A stretch of 5,727 bases of DNA, taken from contig JAFPVN010000311.1 of the NCBI GenBank assembly GCA_017395275.1, positions 1-5,727 on the forward strand, read 5' to 3'. The position numbers and the translations under genes are program-made. Shown piece by piece: positions 1 to 4,038 of this stretch. The notes beneath the pieces were generated by a model, which saw only the letters and a list, made by a program, of their open reading frames with translations, was not told where the DNA came from and did no database searches. Every line of letters starts with the position of its first letter. Position 1 is the stretch's first letter. Source of the DNA: Candidatus Methanomethylophilaceae archaeon. Its GTDB lineage: Archaea; Thermoplasmatota; Thermoplasmata; Methanomassiliicoccales; Methanomethylophilaceae.

Positions 1-587
1 ATCCTGGACTCCAGGAAGAAGGGGTTCTTGATGGATTCGAACTGGCAGTCGTAGATGTAGTTGCCGTTGTCGGTGACGTAGGGGTCGGCGCCGTTCATGC
101 GCAGGACGGCCTTGCATCCCTGGGCCTCCAGGGCGTACTTGGTCTTCTTGTGGCCGAACTTGAGGACCTCGACCGGGAGGGGGCATCTGGTGCCGAGGGT
201 CTCGACGATCTTGGTCTCGTCGACGACGATGACCTCCGCCTGCGATGCGGCGGCGACGATCTTCTCCCTGATGAGCGCTCCTCCCAGTCCCTTGATGAGC
301 TGCATGGACGGGTCGACCTCGTCGGCCCCGTCGATGGTGACGTCGATACTCTCCACGTCGTTGACGTCCTCGACGACCAGACCTACGTCCTTGGCGAGCT
401 CCTCGCTGCGGACGGATGTGGCGACGCACCTGATGTTGGTGAGCTTCCCCTCCTTCACGAGCTCTCCGAGATGGATGATGGCGAAGTATGCGGTGGATCC
501 GGTCCCGAGACCGACAATCATGTTGCTCTTGACGTAATCGTCCACGGCCTTCTCGCCGACCGCCTTCTTCATCCCTTCGTTGCTCAT
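1..587 (-). CDS. rpiA: Ribose-5-phosphate isomerase A, partial (C-terminus off left edge)
   Basis: Interconverts ribose 5-phosphate and ribulose 5-phosphate in the cytoplasm, which supplies ribose for nucleotides. I translated 195 codons from the ATG at 587. Family landmarks appear in order: the phosphate-binding glycine loop VGLGTGSTA (residues 25-33), DGADEVD (86-92), KGLGGALIREK (99-109), LPVEV (137-141) and TDNGN (172-176). By alignment with E. coli RpiA, the catalytic residues D86, D89, K99 and E108 are all present. The family is usually about 220-230 residues, so roughly 30 C-terminal residues lie beyond base 1. The start is supported by AGGAGG six bases upstream and by the family's N-terminal length. 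It is transcribed divergently from dph6. Nothing suggests damage. The assignment is near certain from motifs alone. Confidence 0.96.
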   Translation of the reverse strand, partial: MSNEGMKKAVGEKAVDDYVKSNMIVGLGTGSTAYFAIIHLGELVKEGKLTNIRCVATSVRSEELAKDVGLVVEDVNDVESIDVTIDGADEVDPSMQLIKGLGGALIREKIVAAASQAEVIVVDETKIVETLGTRCPLPVEVLKFGHKKTKYALEAQGCKAVLRMNGADPYVTDNGNYIYDCQFESIKNPFFLESR

Positions 588-593
588 AGGAAT

Positions 594-599
594 CCTCCT
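594..599 (-). promoter_or_regulatory. Ribosome binding site of rpiA
   Basis: AGGAGG on the minus strand, six bases before the ATG at 587. It fixes the rpiA start and shows that this gene has a leader, unlike dph6 on the other side. Confidence 0.8.
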
Positions 600-621
600 G
601 TCCCCTAATTAGGCGATATCG

Positions 622-631
622 TCTTAAATGT
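622..631 (-). promoter_or_regulatory. Probable TATA box of rpiA
   Basis: The minus strand reads CATTTAAGAC here. The centre (about 626) is about 26 bases before position 600, which would put the transcript start just ahead of the AGGAGG site and give a leader of about 13 bases. The call rests on spacing and composition only. Confidence 0.45.
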
Positions 632-657
632 GGCGATTCCGCATCCTCCAGTGCGTA

Positions 658-666
658 CCTTAAAGT
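658..666 (+). promoter_or_regulatory. Probable TATA box of dph6 (leaderless)
   Basis: CCTTAAAGT is centred near 662, about 28 bases before the ATG at 690. This is the archaeal TATA-to-start distance, so transcription would begin at or next to the start codon. No Shine-Dalgarno sequence precedes that ATG, which agrees with a leaderless message. Confidence 0.45.
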
Positions 667-689
667 CCGTTCCCGTACATTCCGTAGGC

Positions 690-1361
690 ATGAGGCTCGC
701 CGCGATGTATTCGGGAGGGAAGGACTCCACTTTCGCCATGTACGTGGCGGAGCAGATGGGACACGAGATATCGTGTCTGGTGACCGTATGTCCCGGGGAC
801 AGCGCCTCATGGATCTTCCACACCCCGAACCTGTCCGCCGTGCCCGTCATGGCGGAGGCGATGGGGAAGCCCCTCGTGTCCGTTCCCAGCGACGGGAGCG
901 AGGAGGGGGACATGGCCGCGATGAGAGAAGTGTTGTCAGGATTGGACGTGGACGGCATAGTCGTAGGTGCCCTGTGGTCCGATTACCAATGGGACAGGAT
1001 GAACTCCATATGCGATGATCTGGGTCTTGTGGTCCTGGCACCGCTCTGGAGGAAGGATCAGGACCTGATATACGACGAGATGGTCTCCGCGGGGATAGAC
1101 GCGGCGATCGTCGGAGTGTTCGCCGAGGGACTCGACGCGGAATGGCTGGGCCGCAGGCTGGATGCGGAAACGAAGCAGAGACTCTGCAGGCTCCGGGACA
1201 GGTACGGCCTGAGCATAATGGGCGAGGGAGGGGAGTACGAGTCCATGACGCTGGACTCCCCGATGCACTCCAGCAGGCTGGAGATAAGGTCCTCGGAGAA
1301 GGTCATGGAGAGGGACGCCGGCACGCTCCGCGTGAAGGACGTCGTTCTCGTACCGAAGTGA
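690..1361 (+). CDS. dph6: Diphthine--ammonia ligase (Dph6 family ATP pyrophosphatase)
   Basis: Catalyses the last step of diphthamide synthesis, the ATP-dependent amidation of diphthine on the modified histidine of translation elongation factor 2, using ammonium. The 223-residue protein opens with the PP-loop SGGKDS (8-13) that binds ATP. It then has GALWSDYQWDR (93-103), PLWRKDQ (118-124) and the diagnostic GEGGEYES (178-185). The length matches the archaeal single-domain form. I chose the ATG at 690 because it places the PP-loop eight residues in, as in the family. An in-frame GTG at 630 would add 20 residues that look nothing like the family. A TATA-like box 28 bases upstream supports a leaderless start. 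It converges with the redoxin gene with no spacer. The PP-loop superfamily has other members, but the C-terminal motif makes Dph6 the best reading. Confidence 0.92.
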   Translation: MRLAAMYSGGKDSTFAMYVAEQMGHEISCLVTVCPGDSASWIFHTPNLSAVPVMAEAMGKPLVSVPSDGSEEGDMAAMREVLSGLDVDGIVVGALWSDYQWDRMNSICDDLGLVVLAPLWRKDQDLIYDEMVSAGIDAAIVGVFAEGLDAEWLGRRLDAETKQRLCRLRDRYGLSIMGEGGEYESMTLDSPMHSSRLEIRSSEKVMERDAGTLRVKDVVLVPK

Positions 1362-1832
1362 TCAAAGGGCGTGGGTCACGCCGTCCAGTATCGCATCGAA
1401 CTCCGGCAGCTGCTTGGGGACCTCGGACCTCCACTTGAACAGGACCTTCATGTCCTTATCGATCAGATAGAACTCGCGGTTGGTCATTCCCGTGGCCAGA
1501 TGTCCGGGGCCCACGATGCACTCCCATTCCTTGGCGACGGCCTGTCCCTTGTCGAACAGGAGCTCCCACTTCAGTCCGAGCCTCTGCTTGAACACCTTGT
1601 GCCCGTCCATGGGGTTGTCGTTGACCCCGACGAACGTCACACCGAGGGATGCGATCTCCCCGATCCTCTCGTTGAACTTGGTCATGTAGTTGGTGCAGTT
1701 GATGCCGAAGTCGCCCACGTAGAAGTTGACGAGGACGGGATTCTTCTTCACCGCTTCGCTCAGACGGAACACGGTGCCGTCTGTGCTCTCCATCTCGAAG
1801 TCTGGCACAGTGTCCCCAACATTGTATTTCAT
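1362..1832 (-). CDS. Redoxin / AhpC-TSA-like thioredoxin-fold protein with atypical active site
   Basis: A 156-residue cytoplasmic protein that begins like a peroxiredoxin: VGDTVPDFEMESTDG (5-19), then a strand leading to FYVGDFGINC, with C46 where the peroxidatic cysteine sits. The usual PxxxTxxC motif is broken: proline is V39 and threonine is G43. A second cysteine, C105, lies in WECIVGPG and could resolve a disulfide. The C-terminal half has the family strand EFYLIDKDMKVLFKW (120-134). The family reduces peroxides or acts as a thiol oxidoreductase, but the lost residues make peroxidase activity uncertain. The start at 1832 has AAGGAGG seven bases upstream. The ATG overlaps the stop of the SMR gene in ATGA, so translation is probably coupled. 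The reading frame stays open upstream to 2165, but that part is a shadow of the SMR gene. Fold call firm, function open. Confidence 0.82.
   Translation of the reverse strand: MKYNVGDTVPDFEMESTDGTVFRLSEAVKKNPVLVNFYVGDFGINCTNYMTKFNERIGEIASLGVTFVGVNDNPMDGHKVFKQRLGLKWELLFDKGQAVAKEWECIVGPGHLATGMTNREFYLIDKDMKVLFKWRSEVPKQLPEFDAILDGVTHAL
1368..1382. other. Short hairpin at the dph6/redoxin 3' junction
   Basis: GGCGTG-GGT-CACGCC is a perfect 6-bp stem with a 3-base loop. It starts seven bases after the dph6 stop and lies inside the last codons of the redoxin gene. No long T-run follows on either strand, so it is only a candidate for 3'-end formation and may be chance. Confidence 0.3.
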
Positions 1833-2176
1833 GCTTCTTCCTCCTTTGTTCCTCCGGCGGTCATCTGCAGTCCGGAGATGCCTGCTATGATCATTATCAC
1901 GAACAGCGTCCTGAGCACGGTGAGGGTCTCGTGGCCCGCCGCAACGGACAGTGCCAGCGTGCCTATCGCCCCTATGCCGGTCCACACCGCGTAACCCGTT
2001 CCAACGGGGATGCCTCCCTTCAGCGCCATGTTCAGCATCACGGTGCTCACCGCAAGGAACACCAGCGTGACGATATCGTAGTACCATATGGTGAAACCTT
2101 CGGAATAGTCCATGGCGGTCGCCCACACGATCTCCATGATCCCCGCGATGAACAGGATGATCCATGCCCTGTCCAT
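1829..2176 (-). CDS. SMR family exporter subunit, Gdx/SugE-like (YkkC-like partner)
   Basis: A 115-residue membrane protein with the four-helix plan of small multidrug resistance transporters, which exchange protons for small cations such as guanidinium or quaternary amines. Helix 1 carries the essential glutamate E15 in AGIMEIVWA, with W18 three residues on. Helix 2 has S44 where Gdx proteins have a binding-site serine. Helix 3 contains PVGTGYAVWTGIGAIGT (57-73), close to the Gdx/SugE signature. The tail KEEEA (111-115) recalls the acidic tail of Bacillus YkkC. Lysine and arginine fall mainly at the N-terminus, loop 2 and C-terminus (R3, K53, K111), which predicts both ends in the cytoplasm. 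The start lies one base after the stop of the other SMR gene (TGAGATG), with GGGAGG eight bases upstream. Substrate inferred only. Confidence 0.9.
   Translation of the reverse strand: MDRAWIILFIAGIMEIVWATAMDYSEGFTIWYYDIVTLVFLAVSTVMLNMALKGGIPVGTGYAVWTGIGAIGTLALSVAAGHETLTVLRTLFVIMIIAGISGLQMTAGGTKEEEA
1840..1846 (-). promoter_or_regulatory. Ribosome binding site of the redoxin gene
   Basis: AAGGAGG on the minus strand, seven bases before the ATG at 1832 and inside the last codons of the upstream SMR gene. It decides the redoxin start and rules out the longer upstream frame. Confidence 0.8.
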
Positions 2177-2177
2177 C

Positions 2178-2516
2178 TCAGACGCCTCCCGATGTGAGGT
2201 TCAGTCCGACTATCCCTGCGATTATGACCATTATGAGGGCGACCCTAACGGGCCTAACCTGCTCCTTGTAGACGACCATGCCCATGAGGAACGTGAACAC
2301 CGCGCCTATGCCGGTCCACACCGCATACGACATGCCCGCCCCGATGGTGGTCATCGCCAGGGACAGCAGGTAGACGTCTGCGACCACTATGATCACGGTC
2401 GCCGCGGACCAGGGGACGTTCCTGAAGTCCTCGGACCTCCCCATCGTGTAGACCCACATGGGCTCCATCAGTCCCGCGACTATCAGGAGCGGCCATGCAA
2501 ACGCGCTCACATCCAT
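2178..2516 (-). CDS. SMR family exporter subunit, divergent (YkkD-like partner)
   Basis: First gene of the operon: 112 residues, four predicted helices. The proton/substrate glutamate is E18 in AGLMEPMW, with W21 three residues on. Helix 3 has SYAVWTGIGAVFT (63-75). Loop 3 reads YKEQVRPVR (83-91), close to the YKEQ region I recall in Bacillus YkkD. The usual PVGT before helix 3 is replaced by GAGM (59-62), and D47 occupies the position of the helix-2 serine found in Gdx proteins. All five lysines and arginines (R27, R32, K84, R88, R91) are in loops 1 and 3, predicting both ends outside, opposite to its partner. It probably works only as a heteromer. The start at 2516 is supported by a TATA-like box about 26 bases upstream and no ribosome binding site, fitting a leaderless message. 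An ATG at 2527 is out of frame. Confidence 0.88.
   Translation of the reverse strand: MDVSAFAWPLLIVAGLMEPMWVYTMGRSEDFRNVPWSAATVIIVVADVYLLSLAMTTIGAGMSYAVWTGIGAVFTFLMGMVVYKEQVRPVRVALIMVIIAGIVGLNLTSGGV
2185..2190 (-). promoter_or_regulatory. Ribosome binding site of the second SMR gene
   Basis: GGGAGG on the minus strand, eight bases before the ATG at 2176 and inside the last codons of the first SMR gene. It supports co-translation of the pair. Confidence 0.75.
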
Positions 2517-2538
2517 GCGGGCGTCATGGTCCGAAGAC

Positions 2539-2546
2539 GATATAAC
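2539..2546 (-). promoter_or_regulatory. Probable TATA box of the SMR-redoxin operon
   Basis: GTTATATC on the minus strand, centred about 26 bases before the ATG at 2516. This is the spacing expected for a leaderless archaeal transcript. An alternative is the stronger TATA sequence at 2568-2577 read in this direction, which would give a leader of about 30 bases. Confidence 0.5.
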
Positions 2547-2553
2547 ATCATCG

Positions 2554-2570
2554 AACCGACATCGTCGGTT
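2554..2570. promoter_or_regulatory. Perfect inverted repeat, candidate operator between divergent promoters
   Basis: AACCGAC-ATC-GTCGGTT: two perfect 7-bp arms around a 3-base centre. It lies between the TATA-like boxes of the SMR operon (2539-2546) and the acyltransferase (2568-2577), touching the latter where TFB would bind. A near-direct repeat, ACATCATCG (2545-2553) and ACATCGTCG (2559-2567), overlaps it. Size and position fit a dimeric repressor site. No regulator gene is in the window. Confidence 0.5.
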
Positions 2571-2577
2571 ATATATC
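2568..2577 (+). promoter_or_regulatory. Probable TATA box of the acyltransferase gene
   Basis: GTTATATATC is a strong archaeal TATA match centred near 2573. It predicts a transcript start near 2599 and a leader of about 50 bases before the ATG at 2650. The sequence is nearly symmetrical, so it could also serve the minus-strand operon. Confidence 0.5.
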
Positions 2578-2649
2578 CTTAAGGGATACGGGCACTCATA
2601 CGCAGCACGGGTATCCGTCCCTGCTGTCCCGACCTACTGGAATGAGATC

Positions 2650-3954
2650 ATGGTCAGCAACGAGAGAAGCGAGAAGAAGGCCGAGAGGAAAGCTGAGAGG
2701 AAGGCCGAGAGGGCCGAGAAGAAGAGGGCCGAGGGCAACTCCGGATACGACGACAGCACGTCCTACCCGCATATGACCCTCTGGTACAGGTTCATCCTCG
2801 GGTTCGGCAAGGTGTTCATCCTCCCGTTCCTCTACCGCAAGTTTCACATCGAGACGGAGAAGATGCCCGGGAAGATCAAGGACCCTTCCCTGATAGTCTT
2901 CAGCCACGGATGCAACTTCGACCAGTTCGCCGTGATAAAGGGCGTGCCGCCCTACAAGAGGTACATCGCCAGCGATGCCCTCGTCAGGGACAAGAAGATG
3001 CGCCTCGCGTTCAGCCTCATCAACAACTTCATCTTCAGGAGGAAGGGGGAGAAGGGGGACAACGTCGTGAAATCGGCGGTCGTCACCATCCAGAAGGGCA
3101 TCCACGTGGCCATGGCGCCGGAGGGAGGGGAGACCCTCAACGGCGTCACGAACCTCCCGAGGCCGAGGACCGGGGAGATGGTCAAACAGATGAACTGCGG
3201 GTTGGTAACATTCCAGATCATCGGTAACTACTTCACCAAGCCCCCGTGGGGACTCACCAGGGCCAAGAACGGGAAGATGTACGGCCGCGTCGTCGGGATC
3301 TACTCCAGGGAGGAGGTCCAGAAGATGTCGGAGGAGGAGATCAACGCCCTCATCTACAAGGACCTCTACATCAACCAGTACGACTGGCAGAGGGAGCACA
3401 TGATCAACTACGACAGGGAGAACCGCGCGGAGTTCGTGGAATATGTGCTCTACGTGTGCCCCAAGTGCGGCGAGATCGGGCACCTCCACAGCAAGGGCGA
3501 CACCCTGAGATGCGACTGCGGATACACCGTGGACGTGGACGAATACGGTTTCTTCCAGGGAGAGGACAGGGTGTTCGACAACGTCTACGACTGGGATGTC
3601 TGGCAGAGGGACCGCATAGTCGAGAGGATGGAGGAGTGGAAGAAGGAACCCGACAAACCTTTCTACACCGACGGTCCCGGCGAGTTCAAGTACCTGGTGG
3701 ACAACTCCCCCGTGACGCTGGCCTCCAACGCCACGCTGGAGATGGCCCCCAATTACATGAGGGTCTATGCCGACGGATACGAGAAGGTGTTCCCCTACGA
3801 CGAGATCAGGAGCGTCTCCGTGGCGCACAGGCACGACGTCGTCATCATCCACGAGAACACGTACTACCAGTTCTTCACCGCGATCCCGTCGTCGCCGCAG
3901 AAGTACAAGACGGCGATGTACCTGCTCCGCGGAAGGGACCGCATGAGCTTCTGA
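2650..3954 (+). CDS. Lysophospholipid acyltransferase-like protein (PlsC/LPLAT) with zinc ribbon and C-terminal PH-like region
   Basis: A 434-residue protein in three parts. Residues 1-30 are a charged stretch with AERK repeats. Residues 40-215 match the glycerolipid acyltransferase fold: a hydrophobic segment (43-61), the HX4D motif HGCNFD with H86 and D91, and APEGGE (156-161) in place of the phosphate-binding PEG motif. This fold transfers acyl chains to lysophospholipids or glycerol phosphate at the membrane face. Next comes a zinc ribbon with C270, C273, C288 and C290. The last 75 residues (about 358-427) look like a small beta-rich PH-like domain. The ATG at 2650 is the only methionine between the promoter and the repeats. 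It lacks a good ribosome binding site. It diverges from the SMR operon. An ester-forming acyltransferase is unexpected in an archaeon, so the substrate is unknown and transfer from gut bacteria is possible. Confidence 0.82.
   Translation: MVSNERSEKKAERKAERKAERAEKKRAEGNSGYDDSTSYPHMTLWYRFILGFGKVFILPFLYRKFHIETEKMPGKIKDPSLIVFSHGCNFDQFAVIKGVPPYKRYIASDALVRDKKMRLAFSLINNFIFRRKGEKGDNVVKSAVVTIQKGIHVAMAPEGGETLNGVTNLPRPRTGEMVKQMNCGLVTFQIIGNYFTKPPWGLTRAKNGKMYGRVVGIYSREEVQKMSEEEINALIYKDLYINQYDWQREHMINYDRENRAEFVEYVLYVCPKCGEIGHLHSKGDTLRCDCGYTVDVDEYGFFQGEDRVFDNVYDWDVWQRDRIVERMEEWKKEPDKPFYTDGPGEFKYLVDNSPVTLASNATLEMAPNYMRVYADGYEKVFPYDEIRSVSVAHRHDVVIIHENTYYQFFTAIPSSPQKYKTAMYLLRGRDRMSF
2677..2712 (+). repeat. Three tandem 12-bp units encoding KAER
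   Basis: AAGGCCGAGAGG, AAAGCTGAGAGG and AAGGCCGAGAGG lie head to tail. The middle unit differs at two bases, and neither changes the amino acid. They encode K-A-E-R three times (residues 10-21) within a helix-forming charged N-terminus. The copy number may vary between strains by slippage. Confidence 0.8.
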
Positions 3955-3964
3955 GAGATTCGCT

Positions 3965-3983
3965 CGGACAAGAAATCCGTCCG
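3965..3983 (+). other. Small hairpin after the acyltransferase gene
   Basis: CGGAC (3965-3969) and GTCCG (3979-3983) form a 5-bp stem with a 9-base loop, 11 bases after the acyltransferase stop. No T-run follows. It is weak, possibly part of the 3' end or chance. Confidence 0.2.
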
Positions 3984-3998
3984 TCTGGCTCATATTAG

Positions 3999-4028
3999 AA
4001 AAATGGTACTGCGGGTCTCCCCGCAGTA
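3999..4028 (-). terminator. Hairpin terminator of the peptidase gene
   Basis: TACTGCGGG (4007-4015) and CCCGCAGTA (4020-4028) form a perfect 9-bp stem with a 4-base TCTC loop. On the minus strand it begins 11 bases after the peptidase stop and is followed by CCA and five Ts (4003-3999), an intrinsic-type layout. On the plus strand it could also help end the acyltransferase transcript, but only ATGTGTTTGG follows there. Confidence 0.65.
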
Positions 4029-4038
4029 ATGTGTTTGG

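Noticed and set aside
150..608. Plus-strand frames opposite rpiA
   Set aside because: They are Asp/Leu-rich or Ser/Thr-rich shadows, and the minus strand encodes all RpiA motifs.
630..689. GTG start at 630 that would extend Dph6 by 20 residues
   Set aside because: The added residues do not resemble the family, the PP-loop normally lies near the N-terminus, and a TATA-like box sits inside the extension.
1833..2165. Upstream extension of the redoxin frame by 111 residues
   Set aside because: It is antiframe sequence rich in His and Arg lying over the SMR gene. The ATG at 1832 has a strong ribosome binding site.
2517..2600. A guanidine riboswitch (ykkC or mini-ykkC) ahead of the SMR genes
   Set aside because: SMR pairs in bacteria often follow such riboswitches. 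Here the inferred leader is 0-30 bases, too short for one. The single dyad has GAT in its loop instead of ACGR, there is no second ACGR hairpin, and it overlaps or precedes the TATA boxes.
2584..2616. Hairpin GGATAC...GTATCC in the acyltransferase leader
   Set aside because: The stem is only 6 bp, with a 21-base loop and a mismatch next to it. It is too weak to call a regulatory structure.
2458..2649. Upstream start for the acyltransferase at 2458
   Set aside because: It would run through the SMR gene start and both TATA boxes, and the extra residues have no family likeness.
2596..3993. A 465-codon minus-strand frame opposite the acyltransferase
   Set aside because: It is a by-product of high GC on the complementary strand. 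Its product is a low-complexity Val/Leu/Asp/His-rich sequence with no motifs, while the plus strand has clear catalytic and zinc motifs.
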